A DNA stretch of 64,000 nt, taken from assembly GCF_028765345.1 (NCBI RefSeq), contig NZ_JARAJZ010000012.1, positions 1-64,000 of the forward strand, written 5' to 3'. The notes beneath the pieces are model-generated. The model was not told where the DNA came from, did not search any database, and was given only the letters and a program-made list of their open reading frames with translations. This document shows positions 1 through 8,878 of this stretch, piece after piece. Source of the stretch: Sporolactobacillus sp. CQH2019 (GTDB taxonomy: Bacteria > Bacillota > Bacilli > Bacillales > Sporolactobacillaceae). Positions within the stretch are counted from its first letter, which is position 1. Each line of letters begins with the position of its first letter. A program made the translations under genes and the position numbers.

Positions 1-177
1 ATCTTCCCAAATCGCGCGTCCCTTCTCCGATTAATGGGAGCCCTGCTCATGGAGCGGAATGAAACCTGGTCGGAGGAGCGCCGCTACCTGAATATGGGCC
101 TTTACTGGGACTGGAAAAAGAAACAGCGGCAGCACGCTGCAACAGCAACCGCCAAGGTAGCCAGTATCCGTTCATGA
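1..177 (+). CDS. IS256-family (mutator-type) transposase, C-terminal fragment
   Basis: Frame 1 is open from the first base and stops with TGA at 175-177, giving the last 58 residues. It starts IFPNRASLLRLMGALLMERN, followed by a charged stretch with WSEERRY and a Lys/Gln-rich end. The FPN-x-ASL-x-RL-x-GALLME pattern is the typical C-terminus of IS256/mutator DDE transposases, which cut and paste the element. The catalytic DDE residues lie upstream, outside the window, so whether the copy is intact cannot be judged. Confidence 0.85.
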   Translation: MFPNRASLLRLMGALLMERNETWSEERRYLNMGLYWDWKKKQRQHAATATAKVASIRS

Positions 178-226
178 TGAGGCTCATCCAGCTGAGATAA
201 TTTACACACAAATTAGGACTTGACCC
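1..226 (+). mobile_element. Right end of an IS256-family insertion sequence (cut by window edge)
   Basis: The window opens inside a transposase reading frame that stops at 177. It is followed by about 50 bp ending in a GGACTTGACCCC-type terminus (about 196-226), which resembles the terminal inverted repeats of IS256-family elements. The left end is outside the window, so element length and target duplication cannot be checked. The repeat array at 227-978 begins immediately after this terminus, so the element appears to sit against or inside that array. Confidence 0.7.
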
Positions 227-978
227 CGAAACTTTGCAGTTGCACCGAATGAGGCGTTACTTGCTCCCAATCGCCCATATCTTGCTCCCAATCAGGCTAA
301 TCTCGCTCCGAAATCGTGAAAACTCGCTCCCAATCAGCGGATTGCCGCTCCAAAACTTTGCAGTTGCACCGAATGAGGCATCACTTGCTCCGAATCGCCC
401 ATATTTCGCTCCCAATCAGGCTAAACTCGCTCCAAAATCGTGAAAACTCGCTCCCAATCAGCGGATTGTCGCTCCAAAACTTTGCAGTTGCACCGAATGA
501 GGCGTTACTTGCTCCCAATCGCCCATATCTCGCTCCGAAATCTCGAAAACTCGCTCCCAATCAGCGGATTGCCGCTCCAAAACTTTGCAGTTGCACCGAA
601 TGAGGCATTACTTGCTCCCAATCGCCCATATCTCGCTCCCAATCAGGCTAAACTTGCTCCGAAATCGTGAAAACCCGCTCCTAATCGCCCATATCTCGCT
701 CCGAAATCTCGAAAACTCGCTCCCAATCAGCGGATTGCCGCTCCGAAACTTTGCAGTTGCACCGAATGAGGCGTTACTTGCTCCCAATCGCCCATATCTC
801 GCTCCGAAATCTCGAAAACTCGCTCCCAATCAGCGGATTGCCGCTCCGAAACTTTGCAGTTGCACCGAATGAGGCGTTACTTGCTCCCAATCGCCCATAT
901 CTCGCTCCCAATCAGGCTAATCTCGCTCCAAAATCGTGAAAACTCGCTCCCAATCGGCGGATTGCCGCTCCGAAAATC
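227..978. repeat. Tandem 21-bp higher-order repeat array (family A, YYGCTCC head)
   Basis: About 750 bp is built from 21-bp units with a degenerate head YYGCTCCNAAT followed by variable bases. Six different units form a super-unit of 124 bp (five 21-mers plus one 19-mer). The marker TGCACCGAAT recurs at 241, 365, 489, 592, 758 and 861, so the intervals are 124, 124, 103, 166 and 103 bp, differing only by multiples of 21. Because 124 is not a multiple of 3, the apparent reading frames jump frame each super-unit, which argues against coding. There are no unique spacers, so it is not a CRISPR array. It lies between the IS256 end and the convergent Dabb gene. Confidence 0.9.
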
Positions 979-1170
979 CAGTTGAACCCGGCTGAATCAG
1001 CATGGCTAAAAAAGCCTATCCGTTCCATATTTTCACTTCAATCCTGCCATTTATACACCAGCTGGCGCTGCCGCACGACATCACTTTGTCTTTAAACCTT
1101 TATAAGCTGCACCTATTCGTCGTTGGCACCGTCTGACATTTAAAAAGAGTGCGCGGACAAGCTGCGGACA

Positions 1171-1212
1171 CAAAAAAGTCTGAATGGGAGCTGTATTCTG
1201 CATCATTCAGAC
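1171..1212 (-). terminator. Rho-independent terminator after the Dabb gene
   Basis: A perfect 9-bp stem, GTCTGAATG (1178-1186) with CATTCAGAC (1204-1212), is followed on the minus strand by six T residues (A run at 1172-1177). It lies just past the stop codon of the Dabb gene at 1240. The 979-1170 stretch beyond it shows nothing recognisable. Confidence 0.8.
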
Positions 1213-1239
1213 GGCTTCAGTATTAATTTTCGCAGGGTG

Positions 1240-1545
1240 TCATTCCGGATCGGGAATCTCAAAATCAACGGCCAATGTATCGATCAGTCCTGCTTCTTTA
1301 AGGTAAGAAACAATGGCCTGATGCTCCGGTGACGGTGTGTAGTGTTCATGATCGGCCTTTGATCTGAAACGGACTGTCAGTGCCATCGAGTAGCCCTTGC
1401 CGCGTGTTGAATAATTCTGACCGGCCTGAATATCGAGAATTCCGGGCAGCTCATGGATCAGATGACGGAGGCGCCGCGCTCCCTCCTCTTTTTGCTCTTC
1501 TGTTATTTCATCGGAAAATTTAAACAAAACAATGTGTTCGATCAT
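1240..1545 (-). CDS. Dabb-family (stress-responsive alpha/beta-barrel) protein
   Basis: A 101-residue protein beginning MIEHIVLFKF, the signature opening of Dabb-domain proteins, followed by a charged helix (about 15-32), LPGILDIQAG and the closing hydrophobic strand. Members form dimeric ferredoxin-like barrels; some are stress-induced and others are cyclases, but most bacterial copies have no assigned reaction and none can be assigned here. The length matches a single Dabb domain. The ATG at 1545 has AGAGG eight bases upstream. It sits downstream of yitJ on the same strand but has its own terminator, and 80 bp separates the two genes, so separate transcription is likely. Confidence 0.8.
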   Translation of the reverse strand: MIEHIVLFKFSDEITEEQKEEGARRLRHLIHELPGILDIQAGQNYSTRGKGYSMALTVRFRSKADHEHYTPSPEHQAIVSYLKEAGLIDTLAVDFEIPDPE

Positions 1546-1625
1546 CTTCAGAACCTCTTTTCATAAGATAGATCCGTCCCGTTCATTTTATCACATCGTA
1601 CCGGGACGCCGGCAACAAAAATAGT

Positions 1626-3512
1626 TCACGGCGCCGTTTTAAAGGGATGGCCGGCCGCTTTCCGGACGGCGGCCGCATGGTTGAAAAGACGTTCCTTTTC
1701 CTTAATGTATTTGATCAGTTCAACCGTTGCGCCATAATGGCCCATCGGCGTAATCAGATAAATGCCCTTAAAATGTTTCATGGCGGTATCGATCAGTTCT
1801 TTTGCGATTTCCAGCCCCGCCTGAATCGATTCTTCCCGATCTTTTGCCTGTGCCATCCGCCTGCGGACATCGGCGGGCAGCCGAATGCCCGGCACCTCAT
1901 TATGCAGGAACTCCGCATTGCGGGATGAGGTCAGCGGCATGATGCCGATATAAAGCGGTTCGGCCACGTCCGCAGTCGCTTCGCTGACTTCGATGATGCG
2001 CTGTCTGTCGAATACCGGCTGGGAGATAAAATAGTCCGCCCCGCATGCTGCCTTTCGCTGCATTCGCTGTACGGCGCGATCAAGATTGCGGACGTTCGGA
2101 TTGAAAGCAGCGGCTACGCGAAAGTGGGCGGGGCGTTTCAGGTTTTTTCCGGAATAAGAAATGCCGCGGTTAAATTTCTTGACCAGCTCAATCAACTGCA
2201 TGGATGAAAGATCATAAACCGACGTGGCCCCCGGGAAATCGCCGATTTTTGTCGGATCGCCGGTGACCACCAGCAAGTCATGCAGACCAAGCACGTCCAG
2301 CCCCATCAGGTGAGACTGGATGCCGATCAGGTTGCGGTCGCGGCATGTCAGATGGACGAGAGGCGGAATGGAAAACCGTTCTTTAATCAGACGAGCGATA
2401 GCCGTATTGCTGATCCGCGGCGAGGCAAGCGAATTATCCGCCATCGTAATCGCATCGGCTCCGGCCTTCTCGATGGCCCGGACCCCCCTGAAAAAATGTG
2501 CCGTACTCAGATGCCGCGGCGTATCAAGCTCGACAAATACCGAACGGCCGTTTGCGGTCTTTTCATAAAGCGGCGTTTCAGGATGGCTGTCATCCCGGCC
2601 GACAACGATCGGCGGGATTTTCTTTGATACTTTTTTGGCCTGAAGCGGCTCCAGTTCGGCGATTCCTTTTTTAAAAGCTTCAATCTGTACCGGGGTCGTA
2701 CCGCAGCAGCCGCCGAGAAGCCGCACACCTTCATTGCGGAAGTCGACCGCATACTTTCTGAAATAAGCCGGTTCGGTTTCATAATACAATTTGCCGTCCC
2801 GATAGGCGGGAAGACTGCCGTTCGGATAGGCGGAAAGGAAGGCCCGCTTCGGAAGCGGGACCCCCCGGAGCGCCTGTATCATGTGGAAGGGGCCGAGGCG
2901 GCAATTGGTTCCGACGATGTCCGCACCGAGCGCCTCCAGCTCTTTCAGCGCGTCGGAAAGAGGCAGGCCGTTAAGCAGAATACCGGGTTCCTGCATGGAT
3001 ACGTGAGCAATGATCGGCCGATCCGTCGCCTTTCTTGCAAGCTTCAGCACCTCCCGCAGCTCATCGAAATCATAATAGGTTTCAAGCAGCAGGCCGTCCA
3101 CGCCGCTTTCAATCAGACAGTCCGCCTGCTCCTGGAAACTCCGCGTGATTTCGCTCAGTTCCAGAGACTGCTGCCGGAATCCGCGGATACCGCCGATTGT
3201 CCCGAAGACATAGGTCTCGGGCCGGGCCGCGCTTTTGGCGATTTCCGCGGCCGCCTGATTGAAACGGACGACCTCCTTTTCCAGTCCGTAGCGGGCGAGC
3301 TTGATCGCGTTTGCACCGTATGTGTTGGTCTGAATAACGTCCGCACCGGCATTGACATAGGCTTCATGAACGTGCCTGACCTCATCCTCATGGGATACAT
3401 TGAGTTCCTCAAAACATCGGTCAATGCCGTAAGAGTATAAAAGTGTTCCCATGGCTCCGTCGCCGATCAGAATTCTTTCCCGAAGTTCATCAAGAATGGA
3501 CGGGCGCATCAT
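1626..3512 (-). CDS. yitJ: Bifunctional homocysteine S-methyltransferase / 5,10-methylenetetrahydrofolate reductase (YitJ type)
   Basis: A 628-residue two-domain enzyme. Residues 1-290 form a homocysteine methyltransferase barrel with the DGAMGT motif near residue 20, Cys204 (GTNC) and the GGCCGTTP zinc-thiolate motif at 267-274. Residues 325-615 match MetF-type methylenetetrahydrofolate reductase (VHLTCRDRN and the FISQPVFD region). It would make methyl-THF and methylate homocysteine to methionine. The ATG at 3512 overlaps the metC stop as ATGA, and AGGAGCGGAG lies just upstream; the next codon is also ATG. It is last in the metI-metC-yitJ operon, which the SAM riboswitch controls. Confidence 0.93.
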   Translation of the reverse strand: MMRPSILDELRERILIGDGAMGTLLYSYGIDRCFEELNVSHEDEVRHVHEAYVNAGADVIQTNTYGANAIKLARYGLEKEVVRFNQAAAEIAKSAARPETYVFGTIGGIRGFRQQSLELSEITRSFQEQADCLIESGVDGLLLETYYDFDELREVLKLARKATDRPIIAHVSMQEPGILLNGLPLSDALKELEALGADIVGTNCRLGPFHMIQALRGVPLPKRAFLSAYPNGSLPAYRDGKLYYETEPAYFRKYAVDFRNEGVRLLGGCCGTTPVQIEAFKKGIAELEPLQAKKVSKKIPPIVVGRDDSHPETPLYEKTANGRSVFVELDTPRHLSTAHFFRGVRAIEKAGADAITMADNSLASPRISNTAIARLIKERFSIPPLVHLTCRDRNLIGIQSHLMGLDVLGLHDLLVVTGDPTKIGDFPGATSVYDLSSMQLIELVKKFNRGISYSGKNLKRPAHFRVAAAFNPNVRNLDRAVQRMQRKAACGADYFISQPVFDRQRIIEVSEATADVAEPLYIGIMPLTSSRNAEFLHNEVPGIRLPADVRRRMAQAKDREESIQAGLEIAKELIDTAMKHFKGIYLITPMGHYGATVELIKYIKEKERLFNHAAAVRKAAGHPFKTAP

Positions 3513-4696
3513 TCTCCGCTCCTGACTGTCCGTTTTTCTTTCTCCCGGACCGCTCCGAGAGCGCCCTGAAAATCACGGATCAGATCTTCGGCGTCTTCCA
3601 GTCCTACCGACAGCCGGAGCAGGCCGCTGCCGATTCCCGCTTTAATCCGTTCCTCCTCGGACAATTCCGCATGTGACATTTTCGGCGGATAGGATAAAAT
3701 CGACTCGACGGCGCCGAGGCTGACCGCAAAGACCGGCAGGCTGGCATGACCGACAAATGTCCGCGCACAGGCTTCATCCTTCAGTTCAAAAGACAGGACG
3801 GCACCCCCGGAATCCGCCTGCCGGGCCTGCAGTGCCGCGCCCGGATGGCCGGACAGGCCGGGATAATAGACCGTGCGCACTTCCGGCCGTGTCTGTAGAA
3901 ATTCGGCAATCATCCGCGCCGACTGTGCGGATTTGCGAATGCGGACATCCATTGTCTTCAGCCCCCGAAGCAAGAGCCATGAATCCTGGACGCCGAGAAT
4001 GGCACCCATCGCATTTTGTAAAAAATACAGTCTGTCGGCAAGTTCGTCGCTGCCCGCAACTGCCAGACCCGCAACAACATCGCTGTGCCCGGAAATAAAC
4101 TTGGTCGCACTGTGCAGAACGAGATCCGCACCCAGTTCCAGAGGGCGCTGGAAAACGGGCGTCATAAAGGTATTATCCACAAAGGTAAGACATCCGTGCG
4201 CCCTTGCTATTTCGGAAATCGCCCGGATATCCGTCACTCTGAGTGTCGGATTGGACGGTGTCTCAACATAGATAACTTTCGTATTCGGCCGGATCGCCCG
4301 TTTGACTTCTTCGAGGTCGGTTGTATCGACAAACGTATGGCTGATCCCCAGTCTGCCCAGTACCTGGGTAAGAATGCGGAACGTTCCCCCGTACACATTT
4401 TTCGGGACGACTGCATGGTCTCCCGCAGAGAGAAGCAGAAAAGCCGAAGAAATGGCTGCCATACCGGATGCGAAGGCAAACCCCCGCACGCCCCCTTCCA
4501 GTGCGGCTATTGCTTCTTCCAATGCCTCCCGTGTCGGATTGCCCGAACGGCTGTAGTCATATTTTCCATAATGATCAAAATCTTTCTGATGAAAGGTAGA
4601 CGACAAATAAATAGGAACATTGGCCGCCCCGGTCTGCGGATCGACTGCCACCGTTTCTTTAATCAGCCTTGTGGCAAAACCGAATGTGTCAGCCAT
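3509..4696 (-). CDS. metC: Cystathionine beta-lyase (PLP-dependent)
   Basis: A Cys/Met-metabolism PLP enzyme of 395 residues from the chosen start. The PLP lysine is in HSATKFISGHSD (Lys199), and YSRSGNPTR, the SGMAAI phosphate-binding loop and FVDNTF are all present. It would cleave cystathionine to homocysteine, pyruvate and ammonia, following MetI. The frame also opens at 4708, but that ATG abuts the AGAAGG ribosome site; the ATG at 4696 gives a workable spacing of 12 bases. It overlaps metI by 8 bp and yitJ by 4 bp, indicating translational coupling. Beta- versus gamma-lyase specificity rests on operon position, since the family is hard to split by eye. Confidence 0.85.
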   Translation of the reverse strand: MADTFGFATRLIKETVAVDPQTGAANVPIYLSSTFHQKDFDHYGKYDYSRSGNPTREALEEAIAALEGGVRGFAFASGMAAISSAFLLLSAGDHAVVPKNVYGGTFRILTQVLGRLGISHTFVDTTDLEEVKRAIRPNTKVIYVETPSNPTLRVTDIRAISEIARAHGCLTFVDNTFMTPVFQRPLELGADLVLHSATKFISGHSDVVAGLAVAGSDELADRLYFLQNAMGAILGVQDSWLLLRGLKTMDVRIRKSAQSARMIAEFLQTRPEVRTVYYPGLSGHPGAALQARQADSGGAVLSFELKDEACARTFVGHASLPVFAVSLGAVESILSYPPKMSHAELSEEERIKAGIGSGLLRLSVGLEDAEDLIRDFQGALGAVREKEKRTVRSGE

Positions 4697-5810
4697 GCAG
4701 CACCACATCCTTCTTCAAGGACTGAAAAGCCTGATCGAGATCGTCGACCAGATCATCGGGATGTTCGATTCCGGCCGACAGGCGCAGCAGCGAGTTGGAC
4801 AATCCGTACTTGAGACGGTCGGCTTCCGGAATGTCCGCGTGTGTCTGTGTGGCGGGATAAGTGATCAGGCTTTCTACACCGCCGAGGCTTTCGGCAAAGG
4901 TGATCAGGTGCAGTGCCTTGAGAAAAGGCTGGACATAGGCTTCTTTGCTGAGTTCGAAGCTGACCATTCCGCCCCTGCCGGGATAAAGAACCCGGGTCAC
5001 AAGCAGCTGATTGTTCAGGTAATCGACAATCCTCCTGGCATTCGTTTCATGCTGCCTCATTCTCAGTGCCAGAGTTTTCATTCCGCGGATCAGCAGCCAC
5101 GAATCGAAGGGATCGAGTACAAGGCCGCAGGCATTATGGAACAGCCTCAGCTTTTCGGTAATCTTGGCGGAGTTGGAAACAACCAGGCCGGCCAGCACGT
5201 CATTGTGCCCGCCCAAATATTTGGTTGCACTGTGAATGACCAGATCGGCTCCTTCTTCAATCGGTTTCTGAAGCACGGGCGTGTAAAATGTATTGTCAAC
5301 AATCAGCAGCAGATGACTTCTCTTGGCAATGTAGGAAACCTCGGATATATCCACTTCCCGCATCAGGGGATTGGTCGGCGTTTCAATAAAGATGGCTTTC
5401 GTCTGCGGTTTTACAAGAGAAGCCAGTTCATCATAGTCTGTGCCGTCCCAATAGGTGAATTCAATGCGGTATTGTCTGGCGAAGATTTCGAAGAGGCGGT
5501 ATGTTCCGCCGTATAGATCTCTGGAGGCAATAATGTGGTCTCCCGACTGGAAAAGTGAAAAAACCAGCTGAATCGCGCTCATGCCGGAACTACAGGCAAA
5601 GCCTTCTTCTCCGCCTTCAATCGAGGCGATCGCTTTCTCAAGAATCGATCGGGTCGGGTTCCCCGTCCGGATATAGTCGTACCCTTTTGAAACGCCGATC
5701 CCTTCATGGCGATATGCAGTTGACAGATAAATAGGCGCGTTGACGGCGCCCAGTTCATCAAAACCGTTGCCGATCTGTGTCAATTTTGTCTCCGTTTTGT
5801 AAGCTGTCAT
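4689..5810 (-). CDS. metI: Cystathionine gamma-synthase / O-acylhomoserine sulfhydrylase (MetI type)
   Basis: A 373-residue PLP enzyme of the Cys/Met-metabolism family: YIRTGNPTR at 46-54, SSGMSAI at 74-80, FIETPTNPL at 141-149, and the Schiff-base Lys197 in HSATKYLGGHND. It joins an activated homoserine with cysteine (or sulfide) to give cystathionine (or homocysteine), the first step of the transsulfuration branch encoded here. It is first in the operon, about 60 bp downstream of the riboswitch terminator. The pairing with MetC and YitJ matches the Bacillus S-box methionine arrangement and supports MetI over MetC for this member. Confidence 0.87.
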   Translation of the reverse strand: MTAYKTETKLTQIGNGFDELGAVNAPIYLSTAYRHEGIGVSKGYDYIRTGNPTRSILEKAIASIEGGEEGFACSSGMSAIQLVFSLFQSGDHIIASRDLYGGTYRLFEIFARQYRIEFTYWDGTDYDELASLVKPQTKAIFIETPTNPLMREVDISEVSYIAKRSHLLLIVDNTFYTPVLQKPIEEGADLVIHSATKYLGGHNDVLAGLVVSNSAKITEKLRLFHNACGLVLDPFDSWLLIRGMKTLALRMRQHETNARRIVDYLNNQLLVTRVLYPGRGGMVSFELSKEAYVQPFLKALHLITFAESLGGVESLITYPATQTHADIPEADRLKYGLSNSLLRLSAGIEHPDDLVDDLDQAFQSLKKDVVLHG

Positions 5811-5870
5811 CGTGATTCGTCCCCTCTCCTTTTCTTGACCAAAAGCCCTGGCCGGCCCTGAAATTTCCGT

Positions 5871-5900
5871 AAAAAAAGCCTTCTTCGATAAGAAGAAGGC
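5871..5900 (-). terminator. Riboswitch expression-platform terminator
   Basis: The stem GCCTTCTTC / GAAGAAGGC (5878-5900) is followed on the minus strand by seven T residues (5871-5877). It directly follows the SAM-I aptamer; the aptamer's closing strand ATAAGAAG lies next to the terminator's 5' arm, as expected for an OFF switch that terminates when SAM is bound. Confidence 0.88.
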
Positions 5901-6067
5901 CGGTTGGCAGTTTTCTTCTTATCCCTCAAGCATCTAAGCATATGCTTGCTGGAATTAGCACCTTGTCGCCACATCGGGCAACGGTTGCTGAAACGTCATC
6001 GGGCCAGTCCCTCGGCTTCTCTTGATAAGAATCTTTTATTATGATATTGTTGTTGACTAGTTTACAA
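5901..6067 (-). promoter_or_regulatory. SAM-I (S-box) riboswitch and promoter of the met operon
   Basis: On the minus strand the aptamer runs from CTTATCAAGAGAAG (5' P1 arm, about 6029) through GAGGGACTGGCCC and GATGACGTTTCAGCAACC to GGTGCTAATTCC and the 3' P1 arm CTTGAGGGATAAG (about 5919). These are the conserved S-box elements, including the kink-turn and SAM-binding core. Upstream is a promoter, TTGTAA (6062-6067) - N18 - CATAAT (6038-6043). When SAM is plentiful, the downstream terminator should stop metI-metC-yitJ transcription. Confidence 0.95.
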
Positions 6068-6166
6068 TACTCTTTTTGTTTTTTCAAGCGGCCTTTTCAT
6101 TATTTCGGAAAGAAGGCAGGCTATTGTTCGAAAAAGAGCCGCACCTGCGGGGAAAACAAAGATTTT

Positions 6167-6700
6167 TTACCGGTTCCAATTTTCTTTGATAAAAGCATCG
6201 CGGCCCGATTCGCTCCGCTCCGCCGCATAACGGTCCGGATGCTTTTTGTAAAATTTCTGATGCTCCTCTTCGGCCGGATAGAAGGGTGCGGCCGGAAGAA
6301 TGCGCGTCACGATCGGCTTTGTAAAACGGCCGCTGGAAGCAAGCGCCGACTTTGATTGCTGTGCCAGTTTTTTCTGCACGTCATTATGATAAAAAATGGC
6401 GGTCCGATAATTGGAACCGCGATCGAAAAACTGTCCGCCGGCATCGGTCGGATCGATTTGCGTCCAATAGAGATCAAGCAGTTTCTCATAAGGAAAGACA
6501 GTCGGATCGAAGGTAACCTGAATGGCCTCCATGTGGCCGGTCGTCCCCGATTTGACCCGTTCATAGGTCGGATGCTCAACCTGCCCTCCCGTATACCCGG
6601 AGACAACTTTTTCTATGCCCGGCAGTGTATCAAACGGCTTGACCATGCACCAAAAGCAGCCGCCGGCAAAAGTTGCCGTTTCTTCAGGATGATTGTTCAT
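6167..6700 (-). CDS. msrA: Peptide methionine sulfoxide reductase A
   Basis: A 177-residue cytoplasmic MsrA that reduces the S-epimer of methionine sulfoxide in proteins. The catalytic motif GGCFWC (residues 13-18, nucleophile Cys15) is present, as are the GYTGG motif, TGHMEAIQV, the YWTQIDPTD segment and SNYRTAIF. No MsrB domain is fused. The start lies inside the 3' end of the histidine kinase gene (17-bp overlap), so it is co-transcribed and probably translationally coupled with the two-component system. It is thus the last gene of a run with the efflux genes. That linkage suggests, without proving, an envelope or oxidative-stress signal. Confidence 0.93.
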   Translation of the reverse strand: MNNHPEETATFAGGCFWCMVKPFDTLPGIEKVVSGYTGGQVEHPTYERVKSGTTGHMEAIQVTFDPTVFPYEKLLDLYWTQIDPTDAGGQFFDRGSNYRTAIFYHNDVQKKLAQQSKSALASSGRFTKPIVTRILPAAPFYPAEEEHQKFYKKHPDRYAAERSESGRDAFIKENWNR

Positions 6701-8006
6701 TGGCTTTCCCCTTCCCGTTTTTATTGCTGTTCCGTCTTTTTTCTCCCGCTCTCAGCAGCTGCGGAACCTTATCTTCCTTTTTTATAAGAGGCAGATGTAC
6801 GGTAAAAACGGTGCCCTTGCCCGGCCTGCTGTCGGCCTCAATCCTGCCGCGATGCTTCTCAACGATCCATTGAGCGATCGCCAGTCCGAGCCCGGTGCCT
6901 TTTCGATCCGTCCGCGAAGCATCCGCCTGAAAAAATCGATCGAAAATATGAGGCAGATCTTTTTCGGAAATGCCAATTCCGCTGTCCGACACGCTAAGCG
7001 TCGCCGTTTTATTATCCTGGCTGCAGGAGACGGCAATCTTCCCGCCCTTATTCGTAAATTTCATCGCATTGTCCAATAGAATGACAAGCAGCTGATGAAT
7101 ACGCTGCTCATCGCCGTTAATGATAACCGGCTTCTTGTCAAGCTTCAGTTCAAAAGTCTTCTCATCAAAATCAGCCATTTCGGCAAACGGTTCCGTCACC
7201 TTTTTCAGCATGAGCGTCAAATCCAGCGGTCCAAGGCTCACTTCCAGACGGTTGGCATCGGAACGCGCAAGCGTCAGAAGACTGCCGACCAGCTTAGACA
7301 GCCGCCGAATTTCGTCAAGCATGACAGCAATATCCTCGCCTGTATCCTGAATAGAGCGCTTCGGCTGCCTGAGCAGCCCTTCCGTCTTTAATTGGATAAT
7401 GGAAAGAGGCGTACGCAATTCGTGGGAAGCATCGGCGACAAACCGGTTCTGTTTATCCCACGCATTTTGAATCGGCCGCAGCGCCCACCGTGCAAGAACA
7501 TAGCCGAGCACGACCGAAAGCAGGGTTCCGAATCCCAGACCGGCCCAAATAATGGACAGCAGTGTATTCAGCAGATTGCGTTCCGGATCGACGTTGATGA
7601 TAAAATAAACAGTTAATGTTGTCTTATTCGCATAAATTTTGTTGACCAGGACATGAAAATAATAGCCGGCTACCCTTTTTTCAACAATTTGATCCGTCGT
7701 TTTCGTCAAAAACGATTTCATCGTATCTGTCGTCAACGAATCCATTTTATCGGAGAAGAGAACCTCATTATTCTGATTAAGAATGGCAAAACTTAATCTC
7801 GGATCGCGCAATCTCGGATCACGCGTAACCAGAGCACCGCCGTTGAACGAAGCAAGCGCACCGGAAGCATGGGTCAAAATTTCATCGCTTCCCTGATACA
7901 GCACAGTCCGCTCATAGATATAGATGGTTCCTCCGAGCAGACTGATCAGACAAAATAAAATGAGCGAATTCAGAGCGGCCAGTTTAATCAGTGTTTGTCG
8001 GAACAT
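6684..8006 (-). CDS. Membrane sensor histidine kinase (CiaH/YkoH-like)
   Basis: About 440 residues from the ATG at 8006 (the frame opens upstream at 8045, without a better start). There is an N-terminal membrane helix, a roughly 110-residue extracellular region, a second membrane helix ending in [10 protein letters not shown], then the H-box [10 protein letters not shown] (phospho-His about residue 195 from this start). The N box LLDNAMKF, G1 DSGIGIS, F box FDRFF and G2 GTGLGLAI follow. The Lys/Arg-rich C-terminal tail after the ATPase domain is unusual. It follows the response regulator with a 13-bp gap and would phosphorylate it. The ligand is unknown; the YknXYZ-type genes upstream suggest an envelope or antimicrobial signal. 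Confidence 0.92.
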   Translation of the reverse strand: MFRQTLIKLAALNSLILFCLISLLGGTIYIYERTVLYQGSDEILTHASGALASFNGGALVTRDPRLRDPRLSFAILNQNNEVLFSDKMDSLTTDTMKSFLTKTTDQIVEKRVAGYYFHVLVNKIYANKTTLTVYFIINVDPERNLLNTLLSIIWAGLGFGTLLSVVLGYVLARWALRPIQNAWDKQNRFVADASHELRTPLSIIQLKTEGLLRQPKRSIQDTGEDIAVMLDEIRRLSKLVGSLLTLARSDANRLEVSLGPLDLTLMLKKVTEPFAEMADFDEKTFELKLDKKPVIINGDEQRIHQLLVILLDNAMKFTNKGGKIAVSCSQDNKTATLSVSDSGIGISEKDLPHIFDRFFQADASRTDRKGTGLGLAIAQWIVEKHRGRIEADSRPGKGTVFTVHLPLIKKEDKVPQLLRAGEKRRNSNKNGKGKANEQSS

Positions 8007-8019
8007 AGGCTGGGCCCGC

Positions 8020-8691
8020 TCACTGATCCGACAGCATATACCCAATACCTCTTACCGTTTGGATATCCTTGTCATAACCGTATTTTTTCAGTTTTTTACG
8101 AAGCTGATGGACATAAACTTCAACGATGCCGACCGTCGTTTCCGAATCAAAGCCCCAGATTCTGTCGAAGATTTGCTCGCGTGTCAGGATCTGGTCGGCA
8201 TTGCGAATCAGGTACTCTAAGAGTTCATATTGCTTGACCGTAAAGGCCAGCACTTCTCCGTCAACTTTTATCTGTTTATGCTTTTCGTCGATCACAATGC
8301 CCTTATAGCACAATGTCTGATCCAGCGTCATGGGCGAACTCCGGCGAAGCACGGCGGATAGCCTCGCTTTCAGTTCCTGATTCTGAAAAGGTTTGACGAT
8401 ATAGTCGTCTCCGCCCAGATTCAGGCCTTTTACGCGGTCATCCACGGCATCCCTGGCCGTCAAAAAAACGACCGGTGTCATGATATTCTCGTCACGCAGC
8501 CGTTTAGTTACTTCAAAACCGTCCATCTCGGGCAGCATGACGTCGAGAACCAGAGCATCGTATATATTCTGTTCCGCCATGTACAGCGCGTCTTCGCCAT
8601 TTGCCGCCGAATCGACCGTGTATTCATCCGACAGAAGTTTTACAATCTCTTCAAGCAGCGACAGATTATCCTCAACCGCAAGCAGTCTCAT
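8020..8691 (-). CDS. OmpR/PhoB-family response regulator
   Basis: A 223-residue two-domain regulator from the ATG at 8691, which follows GGAAGGAAGG by nine bases; the ATG at 8712 lies inside that ribosome site. Receiver domain: acidic pocket E7-D8, phospho-acceptor Asp50 in LVLDVMLPEMDG, Thr in FLTARD, Lys in YIVKPF. C-terminal winged helix: FTVKQYELLEYLI through VYVHQLRKKL and VRGIGYML. It is paired with the downstream kinase. Candidate targets include the efflux operon upstream, whose promoter region carries TTAAG direct repeats at 11-bp spacing (11810-11826). Confidence 0.93.
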   Translation of the reverse strand: MRLLAVEDNLSLLEEIVKLLSDEYTVDSAANGEDALYMAEQNIYDALVLDVMLPEMDGFEVTKRLRDENIMTPVVFLTARDAVDDRVKGLNLGGDDYIVKPFQNQELKARLSAVLRRSSPMTLDQTLCYKGIVIDEKHKQIKVDGEVLAFTVKQYELLEYLIRNADQILTREQIFDRIWGFDSETTVGIVEVYVHQLRKKLKKYGYDKDIQTVRGIGYMLSDQ

Positions 8692-8878
8692 CTCATTCAG
8701 CCTTCCTTCCAAGCCTGATGACCGCGTGCCTTTTCAAAAAAATGTTGATTTTCTTCTTCCGGGCACCCCCATTGAAACGGGGTCCTGACCGCGTCATCTC
8801 TCCTGAAGTCACTACTTATTTTACACATTGTCACCCTGTTTTAACAGTGTTGAAAATCTCATGATTCTCTTTTTGTTT

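Noticed and set aside
234-939. Several overlapping open frames with 7-residue repeats (LLPIAHISLPIRL type) on both strands
   Set aside because: They arise because the 21-bp unit is divisible by 3. The frame shifts every 124-bp super-unit, no ribosome sites precede them, and both strands are equally open.
227-978. CRISPR array
   Set aside because: All units are related to each other and there are no unique spacers between constant repeats; no cas gene is nearby.
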